The notes: generated from the letters alone by a model not told the origin. DNA of 64,000 bases from Mucilaginibacter limnophilus (GCF_004005815.1 NZ_SACK01000010.1:1-64000); one strand, 5' to 3'. Shown: positions 34,941-44,835, counted from the first letter of the stretch. A program made the numbers and translations.

Positions 34941-35939
34941 ATGAAACCGGCAATGCTCTCAATTAAGTTAACCATTACCGCCCTTACTGCTGTTATGCTG
35001 GCTGCTTTAAGCTGTGGCAATACACAAAAAGCCAATAACAATGTATCGGGTAAACCTGCCTTTGCTGCCCTAAAAAGCATATTAAGCGAAGCAAAATACA
35101 ACGAGCTTTTTCCGCAACGCGATACTTTTTATAGTTATAGCGCTTTTATACAGGCTGCACAGGAGCTCGGCAGTATCAAAATCAAGATCACCAAACGTGC
35201 TTACCAGGCGCTGCAAATGGTGCGGATAGATAAAACAACCGGTAAGCAAACGGTTATCCGTCAGGATGAAGGTTTTAATGAAGACTGGGCGCGCTCAAAG
35301 CCCGACAGTATTTATCATATCGATTTCGGTAAGTTTTGTACCGAAAAGGATATTCAAACCAATAAAAAAGAACTGGCGGCATTTTTTGCACAGGTTGCCC
35401 ATGAAACCCGTCTTGGTCAAAATGGTAAGTATAACGACGGGCTGATGCTTCGGCGGGAAAAAACTGAAGAAGCTTATGTTTACCCGAATGAGGAATACCC
35501 GGCAGTTGCAGGCAAAAAATATTACGGACGTGGTCCCTTACAGCTAAGCTGGAACGGCAATTATGGTTATGCATCGCATTGTATTTTCGGCAATAAAGAT
35601 GTGCTGCTTAATAAACCCGAACTGATAGAGCAAAACGCGGTAATTGCCTTTAAAACGGCTATTTATTTCTGGATGACGCCGCAGTCGCCCAAACCATCGG
35701 CACATGATGCCATTACAGGCGACTGGCAGCCTACGGCTGATGATAAAGCAAAAGGCCGTGTACCCGGCTTTGGCAATACAATAAACATCATAAACGGCGC
35801 CCTTGAGTGCGGCAAAGGCGACGATAACCCCAACATGCTCGACCGCATTGGCTTTTACAGACACTTTTTAGCCATGCTTGGCGCCAAGGATGATAATTGC
35901 GCCTGCTCGTGCGGAAAGATGGTGGCATATGCTTATTGA
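34941..35939 (+). CDS. GH19 chitinase-like lipoprotein
   Basis: A 332-residue protein with a lipoprotein signal (lipobox LAALSC) and a glycoside hydrolase family 19 domain from about residue 40. The family signatures are LAAFFAQVAHETR, with a likely catalytic Glu, and KKYYGRGPLQLSWNGNYG, plus the late FGNTINIINGALEC. GH19 enzymes cleave chitin or, in some bacteria, peptidoglycan-like substrates. Outer-membrane anchoring is inferred. The C-terminus has a small Cys cluster (DNCACSCGKM). The ATG at 34941 is preferred to a TTG two codons upstream. Confidence 0.88.
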   Translation: MKPAMLSIKLTITALTAVMLAALSCGNTQKANNNVSGKPAFAALKSILSEAKYNELFPQRDTFYSYSAFIQAAQELGSIKIKITKRAYQALQMVRIDKTTGKQTVIRQDEGFNEDWARSKPDSIYHIDFGKFCTEKDIQTNKKELAAFFAQVAHETRLGQNGKYNDGLMLRREKTEEAYVYPNEEYPAVAGKKYYGRGPLQLSWNGNYGYASHCIFGNKDVLLNKPELIEQNAVIAFKTAIYFWMTPQSPKPSAHDAITGDWQPTADDKAKGRVPGFGNTINIINGALECGKGDDNPNMLDRIGFYRHFLAMLGAKDDNCACSCGKMVAYAY

Positions 35940-35987
35940 TAAGCAGCTATTAATTAAAATTATTCGAAGGATGCTGGGCTTTTACTT

Positions 35988-36692
35988 TTAGTACATTCCC
36001 CAAGCCACCAGCGCTGCAACAAGCGTATTCAAAAAGTTAATCAAATTGTTGCCGATATAATGCTTACGCTCAAACGCAGCACCGAAAACCGAATCGGCCA
36101 GATTGCCTGTAGTACCCGCGATAGTGATAAGGATAAACACACCGACATGCCATCCAAACCCAATGGCATAAATAGCGGCAGCAATGGCACTGCCCGCAGT
36201 GCCTATCAGCGTTCCTTCAAGGCTGATAACACCGTCAAGCCCGGGTTGATCACGTTTAATTGTGAGGATATTGAAGAACCGCCGCCCGTAAACCATTCCC
36301 AGTTCTGATGATAGCGTATCACCCATGGCGGCGGCCAGCGAAGCAGCTATCATCACACTTAACAGCGTTTCATATTTAGGATACAGAAACAAGCTGAGCA
36401 ACCCGAAAATGGCTGGCACACCGCTGTTAGCCAGCACCTGAGCGGCGGTACGCCTTCCTTCATGCTTTTCATCAGCGTTAAGTTTGCGTTTGATATCTTT
36501 TTTGAAGGATGTAGCCGCCGAACCTATTACAAAGAATGCAGCCATAATAGAAATGCCCGCATAGCCTGCACCGATGTAAACCAGAAAACCTGTTACGCCG
36601 CCCGTGAGTGCGGCAGGTATAGTAAGCTTACTGGCCATAACAGCGCCAAGCATCCCTGCTATCAGTATTATGAAAATAAGGTAATGGGACAT
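35988..36692 (-). CDS. DUF92 family membrane protein
   Basis: A 234-residue protein with about six hydrophobic helices and the DUF92 signatures FFVIGSAATSFKK, VLANSGVPAIF, AAMGDTLSSELG and GNLADSVFGAAFE. The family includes plant VTE6, a phytyl-phosphate kinase, so action on a polyprenyl or phytyl phosphate is possible but unproven. It is divergent from a methyltransferase gene, sharing a 44-base promoter region. Confidence 0.85.
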   Translation of the reverse strand: MSHYLIFIILIAGMLGAVMASKLTIPAALTGGVTGFLVYIGAGYAGISIMAAFFVIGSAATSFKKDIKRKLNADEKHEGRRTAAQVLANSGVPAIFGLLSLFLYPKYETLLSVMIAASLAAAMGDTLSSELGMVYGRRFFNILTIKRDQPGLDGVISLEGTLIGTAGSAIAAAIYAIGFGWHVGVFILITIAGTTGNLADSVFGAAFERKHYIGNNLINFLNTLVAALVAWGMY

Positions 36693-36703
36693 AGCAATGG
36701 CCT

Positions 36704-36711
36704 CAAAGATA
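36704..36711 (-). promoter_or_regulatory. -7 promoter box TATCTTTG for the DUF92 gene
   Basis: CAAAGATA on the plus strand is TATCTTTG on the minus strand, 12 bases before the start codon. Confidence 0.45.
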
Positions 36712-36721
36712 ATTGATTTGA

Positions 36722-36729
36722 TACCTTTG
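36722..36729 (+). promoter_or_regulatory. -7 promoter box TACCTTTG for the methyltransferase
   Basis: A consensus box ending 7 bases before the ATG at 36737, so the transcript probably begins at or next to the start codon. Confidence 0.5.
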
Positions 36730-36736
36730 CAGTTAC

Positions 36737-37432
36737 ATGAATGATATTTTAGGCCAGGCTATTTACAACTATCAGCATAATGAAAGAAAACACAAACTTT
36801 GGATACACAACCGGTATGGCGCCAAAGAAGAGATGCCTGTGAAAACCTATTTCAGGGATGAAGATAACATGCCCGACCTGGAATGGCTGGCGCTAAACGA
36901 ATGTCGTGGTAAAGTGCTTGACATTGGCGCAGGCGCCGGAAGCCATGCGCTTATTTTGCAGGAAAGAGGCTTTGACGTTACCGCCCTTGAAATATCACCA
37001 CTTGCTGCGAAAGTAATGCAAGAGCGTGGCGTAAGTAACATTATTGAAACTGATATTTTTAAATACAATTCGCAACAGTATGACACCTTGCTGCTGTTAA
37101 TGAACGGTATTGGCCTCACCGGATCTTTACGAAACCTGCGCGCCTTTTTACGCCATGCAAAAACGTTGCTCAACAAAGGCGGCCAATTGCTGTTCGACTC
37201 GTCTGACGTGACATACCTGTATGAAGATGGTCTTCCCAAAGACAGGTATCATGGCGAAATATGGTATGAATACGAATATCAGCGCCAAAAAAGCGGCTGG
37301 TTTAGCTGGCTATATATTGATAAGCAAACGCTGCTAAAAATTGCCGGTGAAGAAGGCTGGACAACCGAAGTATTGCTTGAAGATGAGCTTGGGCAATATT
37401 TGGTGCGGCTGATGCAAGTTAATTCATTGTAG
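36737..37432 (+). CDS. Class I SAM-dependent methyltransferase
   Basis: A 231-residue cytoplasmic protein with a Rossmann SAM-binding fold: motif I VLDIGAGAGSHALIL at about residues 59-73, the acidic ribose-binding residue in VTALEISPLAAKVM, and LLLMNGIGLTGSLRNL for the motif IV region. The N-terminal part (YQHNERKHKLWIHNRYG) is less conserved. The substrate is unknown. Its last 14 bases overlap the 3' end of the convergent DUF3857 gene. Confidence 0.85.
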   Translation: MNDILGQAIYNYQHNERKHKLWIHNRYGAKEEMPVKTYFRDEDNMPDLEWLALNECRGKVLDIGAGAGSHALILQERGFDVTALEISPLAAKVMQERGVSNIIETDIFKYNSQQYDTLLLLMNGIGLTGSLRNLRAFLRHAKTLLNKGGQLLFDSSDVTYLYEDGLPKDRYHGEIWYEYEYQRQKSGWFSWLYIDKQTLLKIAGEEGWTTEVLLEDELGQYLVRLMQVNSL

Positions 37433-40022
37433 CTTCTTCACTTTCATTTTGTGCTGTATCAGTTTCAGGATTCTCATATCTATAATTAGTAAGTGGATAA
37501 GGTATAATAAAAGTTTCTTTCACCCTCACCGACCTCGTAAAATATAGCAGCCATATACTCCCTATTATAATGCTTTTAATTAAGGCGGTTAATGCGGTTG
37601 ATGAAATTGCATCATTATGTAAACCGGAAATAAATATATAATCGGCAAGATTTATTACTACTACGACAATAAAGTACCCTTTAATATAGGATGGCAAAAT
37701 ATCCCGGCGGGTTAACAGCATAACCAGGCAAAATATGGAATAACTGAAAATAAGTACGTTTGCCAGTACCTCATAAACCAATGTTACTTTATACCTAGCA
37801 TCGTACGCGGTAGCTGCATAATTATTCCAGGTACTTAGTTTAAAGTAATCTTCGTTTAGCAAGTGGTAAACAGTAATAACAGGTGTTAATATCAATCCTA
37901 AAGCAATTAAAATAAGCCAGCCGCCAATAGGTGTAAAGTGCATTCCCCATTCTAATATAATACCCGGAGTTTCACGGGTATATATTTTTAATGCTATAAC
38001 TGCTAATATCAGCATAAAAAGCAATGCCCCTACTATCATCCATATATTGGCCTCGGCTGATACTGGAACTCCATCCGGTGTATAAACAAAAGAATAAGCA
38101 AGCAGCTTATCATTCAACTTTTTAATATCTTTCCTAAACTCATCCAATTTGTTTACAGGCACATGGTCTGAAAGATAAGCGAAGTAATAATTCAAATTAA
38201 GCGTATCGCCTGATGTTTCAGTACGTGAGGCAAATTCATAATCAGCCCTTTTTATTTCCTTTTTTTCTTCCTCAACACTCCAGCCTCCATTTAATATTAT
38301 ACGTATGTTGTAATCAATATTAAAGGGATAATTAACGCCAACCGGTGTGTTAGTTTTAGGACTTATTGAAGGCAACTGCTCATTTATATAATTTGCAAAA
38401 AAACTTGCCGAATACTTATGAGTGGAACTGTCTTCCTTTAAGAAATCTTCAATTCGATAATGCTCGTTTACTGTAATAATATTATTCTCAACATCATCTG
38501 TTACCGTTACAGAATCTGCCGACTCTATTTTAGGATACAGCTTTGAATAATAATCCAGATAATTCTTTTCAGTTTCGGCCATCCCTGTGGATGCCAGTTG
38601 CTCGCGTATATAATCGGCACGGTTTGATTTGTAAATACTGGTAACACTTAATTCAACAGGCCGGTTCTCTGCGGTAATAGTGTATGTTTCGATACATTTC
38701 AAAGTGCCTTTTTTTGAAGGCTGTATCACGGTTAATCCTATAGTTCCCGGTTTCAATACAAGTCCTTTTTTGTACTCGGGGAAATAAATATCGGTACCTT
38801 TGCCGCGTTGGTATGATATAGTGGGGTCAACCCATATTGTTTTACCATTAATGTTGGCTACTACAACCGCATGGTTAAATATGTTATGAGCAGGTAAAAA
38901 ATTTTGTACCCTGTCTTTTTGCACCGTATTTATCAAAGCCATCGAAGCATCAATACCGCCGGCTTTTAATAGTGAAACCAATAACAGCGACTTATCTTTA
39001 CAATCACCATAACGTTGAGCAAATACTTTTGAAGGATCATTAGCGCGATGCGAATACTCGCCTATTTCAATACCCATATACCGAACCTCGTCCTGTACTA
39101 TTGTCACTGCATTTCTGAAATACTTTTCCTTGTCATTCCCTGCATCAGCCTTAAGCTTTGAAACCTCCTGCTGCAATTCTCCTTTAAATTTTGTACTTAC
39201 CGGATTGATCTTCAGCGCCCATTCGGCTACTTCATTCCAACTGCTGTAATCAGTTGCCTGCACATAAGCGAAGTTGTTAAACCAGCCGGGCTGTGATTCT
39301 GCATCCTTCCCTCCCGGCACCATAAAGCTTTCCCAAGTGTAAACTTTTAAGCCATTTTTATCTGTTTGCACAGGCTTTGTTGTTGTATTAAAATACTTTA
39401 AACGTAATGGTCGTTTATCTGAATATATTAAAGAGATAAACTCATGAGCAATGGTTTGATATCCCTGTAAATAAATAAACCGTGAAAATTTGTTGTTAAA
39501 AATAGGGTTGGCTCCAGTGATAGTGTATGAATATTCGATACGGTCGCCTTTTCTGATGTCATCAAGCACATACAAAGCCGAGTAACTGCCTTTGTATATA
39601 AAACTTAATAATTCGTTTTCATTGGCCAATACTTTAAATGCTGAATGCTTAAGACGGTTCAAAGGCTTGCCGTTTCGCCAAACGGTTATTTCATGAAAAT
39701 CAATACGCTCAAAAGAAGGTTCAAATTCAATGGAGATTTGTGAGCCGTTTTGTATACCTGCTTCAGAAATAATTTCCCGGATAACGTGATTATACGAAGC
39801 TTTATTCTCAACATGTATCTGCTCTTCAACAAGCGCAAAAAAGTAACCGTTTTGAATGGTTCTTAATGAAGGCTTTTTGTTATATGGATTACAGGGTAAT
39901 ACCCACGATGGCTTTGGCGATACGTGTATAGCTGGCTCAGCAAAAGCGGGGGCAAATACGAATATTGATATAAATAAAAGCCAATTTTTACAGCTCAATA
40001 TCGGGTTTAGGTACTTTCTCAT
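37419..40022 (-). CDS. DUF3857 / transglutaminase-fold membrane protein
   Basis: An 867-residue exported protein. After a signal peptide (about residues 1-28) comes a DUF3857 domain (about 60-230), then a transglutaminase-like core with the catalytic-type Cys in RYGDCKDKSLLL and His in NIFNHAVVV and Asp in WVDPTISY. A beta-rich region follows, and from about residue 650 five or six membrane helices. The Cys-His-Asp set is complete, so it may be an active cysteine hydrolase or crosslinker facing the periplasm. Related genes are common and uncharacterised in Bacteroidota. It overlaps the methyltransferase gene by 14 bases tail to tail. Confidence 0.82.
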   Translation of the reverse strand: MRKYLNPILSCKNWLLFISIFVFAPAFAEPAIHVSPKPSWVLPCNPYNKKPSLRTIQNGYFFALVEEQIHVENKASYNHVIREIISEAGIQNGSQISIEFEPSFERIDFHEITVWRNGKPLNRLKHSAFKVLANENELLSFIYKGSYSALYVLDDIRKGDRIEYSYTITGANPIFNNKFSRFIYLQGYQTIAHEFISLIYSDKRPLRLKYFNTTTKPVQTDKNGLKVYTWESFMVPGGKDAESQPGWFNNFAYVQATDYSSWNEVAEWALKINPVSTKFKGELQQEVSKLKADAGNDKEKYFRNAVTIVQDEVRYMGIEIGEYSHRANDPSKVFAQRYGDCKDKSLLLVSLLKAGGIDASMALINTVQKDRVQNFLPAHNIFNHAVVVANINGKTIWVDPTISYQRGKGTDIYFPEYKKGLVLKPGTIGLTVIQPSKKGTLKCIETYTITAENRPVELSVTSIYKSNRADYIREQLASTGMAETEKNYLDYYSKLYPKIESADSVTVTDDVENNIITVNEHYRIEDFLKEDSSTHKYSASFFANYINEQLPSISPKTNTPVGVNYPFNIDYNIRIILNGGWSVEEEKKEIKRADYEFASRTETSGDTLNLNYYFAYLSDHVPVNKLDEFRKDIKKLNDKLLAYSFVYTPDGVPVSAEANIWMIVGALLFMLILAVIALKIYTRETPGIILEWGMHFTPIGGWLILIALGLILTPVITVYHLLNEDYFKLSTWNNYAATAYDARYKVTLVYEVLANVLIFSYSIFCLVMLLTRRDILPSYIKGYFIVVVVINLADYIFISGLHNDAISSTALTALIKSIIIGSIWLLYFTRSVRVKETFIIPYPLTNYRYENPETDTAQNESEEATMN

Positions 40023-40327
40023 TTGTGTCGTTGAAATTAAATAAAGTTTCTAAACTTTAAATTGTTGCAACGAAGATTTATATAATGATCCATAAACCGG
40101 GCTGATAAGCAAGGTAACTGGATAACAATCTATTACATAGATATAGGCTGCGTTCAGGCGGATTGAGAATAAAGGCAAGGTTTTATTATAAATTTTTAAT
40201 TATTAGTTGTATTAAATTTGTTAAAAAACACCTGTAAAATGTATATTTACGATATTGCATTATTTAAATGCTTTAAAGTTTTTCTGTTGCCACCATTGAT
40301 TGTCTGACTTCCATTTTTTATTAACCG
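40023..40327. other. Divergent spacer between DUF3857 and histidine kinase genes
   Basis: The 305 AT-rich bases hold the kinase promoter (40217-40249). I see no repeat, RNA gene or further open frame. Confidence 0.55.
40217..40249 (+). promoter_or_regulatory. Promoter of the orphan histidine kinase
   Basis: TTTG (40217-40220), a 21-base spacer, and TATATTTA (40242-40249), one base off the consensus -7 box. The leader would be about 75 bases. Confidence 0.5.
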
Positions 40328-41662
40328 ATGAAGGATAATATAGTCTCAGCTTATACTTACCTGCTGGGCGGGCGATCAACATTCAAGCTTGAGTCGCGCA
40401 TATTTCATGCGGTATGCCTGGTTACGTTGCTGGCGCTTTTTTCCAATATTTTTCTTAATAAATTCATTGGTGTCAGCTTGTTATCCTGGCTTATGGCTGC
40501 CGGCCTGTTTTTTGTTGGCACTGCCTATTACTATTCCCGTTTTCGCGACAGGTTCGGCGTTAGTATTATTTTATACAATATCCTCAGCAACCTGCTGGTA
40601 GTGGTTAATTACTTTTACAATTCAGGTATTGATGGGCCAACACTGCTAATATTTATGCTTTCGTGCTTTATAAATATATCGGTAGTACCACAAAAGCAGT
40701 ACTGGTATTGGATTAGCCTTAATATTTTACTGGTAATAGGGCTGCTTTTGTATCAGTATTTATATCCTGAGAGTGTACCATACACTTATCCCAGCAAAAC
40801 CGGACGCTATGTTGATGTAATGTACACCTATATTGTTGTAGCGCTCATTATATCACTTGTTACTACTTACATAAGGCGAAGCTACCAGTCTGAAAAAAAT
40901 CAGGTTGAACAAAAGGCCGCCGAACTTGAACAGGCAAACATAACCAAGAACAAACTCTTTTCAATACTGGCGCACGATCTGCGTTCCCCGTTAAGCTCTA
41001 TTCAAAACTATTTGGAGATCCTCGACGAGTACCGCCTGGACGAAGAAGAAAGGCTTTCCATAAACAGAGACCTCCTTAAAACCACACAAAACACCCAGCA
41101 AATGTTGTCGAATTTGCTGATGTGGACCAAATCACAAATGGAAGGCGTAAATGTTAATCTGGCGGCGGTAAGATTATCAGAAGTACTGGATACTACCCTG
41201 CAGGTTCAAAAAAATGTGGCGCACGAGAAAGGCATTCAATTAACCAACGAACTAAAAAATACTTCGCCGGTAATTGCCGACCCCGATATGCTGCAGCTTA
41301 TTGTGCGCAACCTGGTAAACAATGCTATAAAATTTACTAACCCAGGCGGACAAATCACCATAGCATCAGAATTATGTAATGATAATGAATGCCGAATTTC
41401 AATTAAAGACAATGGCATAGGTATTCCCGCAGAGCAACAGCGCCAAATGTTTTCGCTTAAGGCAAACTCCACTTTTGGTACAAAAAAAGAAAAAGGTGTA
41501 GGGCTGGGACTGATGCTTTGTAAAGAGTTTACAGAACTGCAAAATGGCCGTATCTGGTTCGAAAGCACAGCCGGCGAGGGTACATCTTTCTATCTTAGCC
41601 TGAAATTATACAAAGGCGATACCAAGCTGCTTGATGAGATGAAAAAAATCAGCATCAATTAG
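40328..41662 (+). CDS. Membrane sensor histidine kinase without receiver
   Basis: A 444-residue kinase with six membrane helices (residues about 25-182), a short coiled coil (186-205) and a kinase core: H216 in LFSILAHDLRSPLSS, N box LVNNAIKFTNPGG, DNGIGIP, and GVGLGLMLCKEFTELQNG. There is no periplasmic sensor loop, so the signal may come through the membrane or from a partner. The membrane part resembles the 7TM/MASE-like layout of Bacteroidota kinases but I cannot name a family. No response regulator is adjacent, so it is an orphan. Confidence 0.9.
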   Translation: MKDNIVSAYTYLLGGRSTFKLESRIFHAVCLVTLLALFSNIFLNKFIGVSLLSWLMAAGLFFVGTAYYYSRFRDRFGVSIILYNILSNLLVVVNYFYNSGIDGPTLLIFMLSCFINISVVPQKQYWYWISLNILLVIGLLLYQYLYPESVPYTYPSKTGRYVDVMYTYIVVALIISLVTTYIRRSYQSEKNQVEQKAAELEQANITKNKLFSILAHDLRSPLSSIQNYLEILDEYRLDEEERLSINRDLLKTTQNTQQMLSNLLMWTKSQMEGVNVNLAAVRLSEVLDTTLQVQKNVAHEKGIQLTNELKNTSPVIADPDMLQLIVRNLVNNAIKFTNPGGQITIASELCNDNECRISIKDNGIGIPAEQQRQMFSLKANSTFGTKKEKGVGLGLMLCKEFTELQNGRIWFESTAGEGTSFYLSLKLYKGDTKLLDEMKKISIN

Positions 41663-41826
41663 CAACAAAAACCTTAAAAAATCAGTAAAAAAGTTTTTCT
41701 ATAGTATAAGCATTTTGCGTTTGGCTAAATGTTTACACTTTATGCTTTAAAAATACTGTAACATCAATTTCTATATATAATTTTATATGGATTTGCTACC
41801 CTGCTGAACCCTATTGATTAATTTTT

Positions 41827-42330
41827 ATGGAAACCAACCCACTGCGTAATTCTCTTAACGAGGATATGCTAAAACATGTGTTTGTACACAATCTTAACCG
41901 GCTGTATTTCGGCAAATGTTATATCAACGCGCATATTAACAATCTTATTAACAAAGCATCTTTTAAAGCATTAAAACTCGGCTTGCAAGAGTTTAGCGAC
42001 GATTTGAAAAAGCAGATAACAAGGATGCACGAAATATATAAGCTACTGGATGAAGCACCATCAGATGAGAATTGCAATCCGCTGAAATCAATAGTACGTG
42101 ATAACTTTTGTCTTGATGACCAGCAGGACCTACCGATAATTACCGATACCGATATTACACTTTACATACAAATGCTTGAGCATATTAACATTACCGCCTG
42201 CAATATGCTTAAAAGACTGGCTATATTACTTAACTACGATAAAGTTGGACAACTATTAGTAGAATGCTGCGATGAGTCGGCGGATAACGCGCATCTTTTT
42301 CAACTCATTACTGCCGAGTATATCGGCTAA
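41827..42330 (+). CDS. DUF892-like (YciF-type) helical protein
   Basis: A 167-residue all-helical protein. Its start (KHVFVHNLNRLYFGKCYINAHINNLINKASFKALKLGLQEF) follows the DUF892/YciF pattern (fVhaLndLYyaEkqlvkalpk...) of ferritin-like stress proteins. The Glu normally found after the Tyr of that motif is replaced (YFGKC), and the ExxH ligands are not obvious, so the di-iron site may be lost. The role is unknown. It lies between an orphan histidine kinase and an M1 peptidase on the same strand; spacing (164 bases upstream) suggests its own promoter. Confidence 0.5.
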   Translation: METNPLRNSLNEDMLKHVFVHNLNRLYFGKCYINAHINNLINKASFKALKLGLQEFSDDLKKQITRMHEIYKLLDEAPSDENCNPLKSIVRDNFCLDDQQDLPIITDTDITLYIQMLEHINITACNMLKRLAILLNYDKVGQLLVECCDESADNAHLFQLITAEYIG

Positions 42331-42407
42331 GCCAAAAAGTGATTTTCGCATATTATTTATCATCATTTAAATTATTAATTTGCCGCGTATTAACACTCCG
42401 CCTCATT

Positions 42408-44279
42408 ATGTTTAAAAAATTATTGGCAGCAGCGCTATTAATAGCTGCTTTTATGCCTGCGCACGCGCAAAACCTGTATATGCCGCGTGATATTACCAAC
42501 GCTTTTAAAAAAGGTACCCGCTCGGCAGACGGTAAACCAGGCAAAAACTACTGGCAAAATCATGCTAAGTATAATATTACCGTAACTGCACAGCCACCAA
42601 ACCGCAACATTACCGGTACCGAAACAATTACTTATTTTAATAACAGCCCTGATACGCTTAAGGCGTTAAACATGAAATTGATTTTGAATATTCATAAGCC
42701 GGGTGCAGCGAGGTTTTATGCATCAGGCAAGGAGTATTTAACCGAGGGCTTGCAGATAGACAAGTTTATAGCAGGCGGACAACCCGTTAAATGGAATAAC
42801 GAAGCTCCCGGCACCAACCGCATGGTTAGGTTAAGCAAGCCGTTGCTGCCAAAAGATTCGGTAAAACTGGATATAGACTGGCATTATCAAATCTCGCTTG
42901 AAAGCAACCGCGAAGGTATGCTTGATTCAACCACTTATTTTTTAGCATATTTTTACCCGCGTGTATCTGTTTATGACGATTACAATGGCTGGGATATGCT
43001 GGAGTTTAACGACGCGCAAGAGTTTTATAACGACTTTAACGACTACACTTTAAACGTACGAGCGCCTAAAAATTATGTAGTTTGGGCTACCGGCACACTG
43101 CAAAATACCAAAGAAGTATTGCAGCCCGAGTATGCCAAACGTTTGGAAAAATCATACAAAAGCGACTCGACCATACACATTGCCACCGCGCAAGACATGG
43201 CCGCCAAAAAGGTTACCGCACAAAAAGACCTGAACACCTGGACATGGACATCAACCAACATCAGCGATGTGGCCGTTGCGCTTAGCGACCATTATGTTTG
43301 GGATGGCGCCAGCGTTATTGTTGACCCGAAAACCAAACGCCGCGCCAGCATGCAGGCGGCCTTTGCTGATTCGGCCAAAGATTTTCACCGTGCAGTACAG
43401 TTTGGCCGTAACAGCCTTGGCTGGCTATCGCACAATTGGCCCGGCGTACCCTATCCGTTCCCTAAAATGACAACAGTTATGGGTTTTGCTGATATGGAAT
43501 ACCCTATGATGTGTAATGACAGCCATAACGACGACCCGCAATTCACGCAGTTTGTGCAAGACCATGAGATAGCACATACCTGGTTCCCTTTTTATATGGG
43601 CATTAACGAAACCCGATACGCCTTTATGGACGAAGGATGGGCAACTACATTCGAGTTACTGATTGGCACCGCCACATTTGGTAAGGAAAAAGCAGAAGGC
43701 TTGTATAAAAACTTCCGCGTGAAAGGTTGGATAAACAATCCTGCCACACACCTCGACCAGCAATTGATAACGCCAACAAGCGAACTGCGCAGCGGTTATG
43801 GCATTAACGCTTATGGCAAGCCATCATTAAGCTACCTGGCGTTAAAAGACCTCCTTGGCGACGAACTGTTTAAGAAAGCGCTGCATGGTTACATGGACCG
43901 TTGGAATGGCAAGCACCCCATACCATGGGATTACTTCAACAGCATGAGCAGCGTAAGCGGTCAGGATCTTACCTGGTTCTTTAACAACTGGTTCTATACT
44001 AATTCGTATATCGACCTGGCGCTAAAAAGTGTGAGCAAAATTGGTGAAGGCTATAAAATGGAAATAGATAACGTGGGCGGTTTCGCCGTTCCGTTTGATA
44101 TAAAGATTACTTATACCGATGGGTCAACAGGTACTATACACCATACACCGGCCATTTGGCAAGGTAATACCAGGCAGGCTACTTTCAGCATTAAAAATGC
44201 TAAAGCTATACAAAGCGTTACTCTTGATGGCGGCATTTTTATGGATGCTAATGAAAACGACAATACTTTTAAGCTTTAA
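42408..44279 (+). CDS. Exported M1 family metallopeptidase
   Basis: A 623-residue zinc aminopeptidase-like protein with a signal peptide (MFKKLLAAALLIAAFMPAHAQ). The zinc site is complete: H386, E387 and H390 in DHEIAHTWFP and the third ligand Glu in MDEGWATTFELL. The GAMEN exopeptidase motif of classic M1 aminopeptidases is replaced by GFADMEYPMM, so N-terminal substrate binding may differ, as in other Bacteroidota M1-like proteins. A C-terminal beta-sandwich ends the protein. I chose ATG 42408 since the longer frame puts 23 residues before the signal peptide. Confidence 0.88.
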   Translation: MFKKLLAAALLIAAFMPAHAQNLYMPRDITNAFKKGTRSADGKPGKNYWQNHAKYNITVTAQPPNRNITGTETITYFNNSPDTLKALNMKLILNIHKPGAARFYASGKEYLTEGLQIDKFIAGGQPVKWNNEAPGTNRMVRLSKPLLPKDSVKLDIDWHYQISLESNREGMLDSTTYFLAYFYPRVSVYDDYNGWDMLEFNDAQEFYNDFNDYTLNVRAPKNYVVWATGTLQNTKEVLQPEYAKRLEKSYKSDSTIHIATAQDMAAKKVTAQKDLNTWTWTSTNISDVAVALSDHYVWDGASVIVDPKTKRRASMQAAFADSAKDFHRAVQFGRNSLGWLSHNWPGVPYPFPKMTTVMGFADMEYPMMCNDSHNDDPQFTQFVQDHEIAHTWFPFYMGINETRYAFMDEGWATTFELLIGTATFGKEKAEGLYKNFRVKGWINNPATHLDQQLITPTSELRSGYGINAYGKPSLSYLALKDLLGDELFKKALHGYMDRWNGKHPIPWDYFNSMSSVSGQDLTWFFNNWFYTNSYIDLALKSVSKIGEGYKMEIDNVGGFAVPFDIKITYTDGSTGTIHHTPAIWQGNTRQATFSIKNAKAIQSVTLDGGIFMDANENDNTFKL

Positions 44280-44330
44280 AACAAGGTGCATCGAGCGCGG
44301 CGAAAGTATTTTCAGTAAGCTTTTATAAAC

Positions 44331-44358
44331 AAAAACCCGGACTTGCATCCGGGTTTTT
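44331..44358. terminator. Bidirectional terminator between M1 peptidase and YtxH genes
   Basis: AAAAACCCGGA pairs with TCCGGGTTTTT; A and T runs on both sides suit both convergent genes. Confidence 0.85.
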
Positions 44359-44377
44359 TATTAATGTGTGTTATTAA

Positions 44378-44743
44378 TTATGCGTTTTGTACAGCACCGT
44401 TCCAGTTGTTAGCGGTGTCTTTCGCTGCTGATTTAGCCTGATCAACTGCGTCACTTGCTTTTGATTTAGCTGTATCAACCAGCGTATCAGTATAATCTGA
44501 AGCATTTTCAGCTGCATTTTGGAATTTTGACTTAGCCTTGTCAACCAGGCCGCTGCCGTAATCCTTAACGTTTGATGCTACTGAGCTTGCTTTCTCTTTA
44601 GTAGTTTCAAGCAGGTCGCTGAAATAATCAGCAATTTCATCTCTTGTTGCCTTACCGCTGTCAGGGGCAAATAATAAAGCCGCCGCGGCGCCCGCTGCCG
44701 CACCTATTAAAAGTGCGGCAACTATTTTCGATTGATCTTTCAT
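44378..44743 (-). CDS. YtxH-domain stress-type protein
   Basis: A 121-residue protein with one N-terminal membrane helix (VAALLIGAAAGAAAALLFAP) and a long Ala/Lys/Asp-rich helix with an 11-residue-like pattern (AKSKFQNAAENASDYTDTLVDTAKSKASDAVDQAKSAAKD, split by positions 70-115), as in YtxH/LEA-like proteins. YtxH proteins are often induced under general or envelope stress, but their action is unknown. It lies alone, convergent with the M1 peptidase. Confidence 0.8.
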   Translation of the reverse strand: MKDQSKIVAALLIGAAAGAAAALLFAPDSGKATRDEIADYFSDLLETTKEKASSVASNVKDYGSGLVDKAKSKFQNAAENASDYTDTLVDTAKSKASDAVDQAKSAAKDTANNWNGAVQNA

Positions 44744-44835
44744 GTCTTTCCTTTTGTTTAATAGATGTTTCAGTTAGAGTAACAAAACTCTATATCACTG
44801 GTTTAGATTATTTTCAAATAAATTAATACGCCTAA

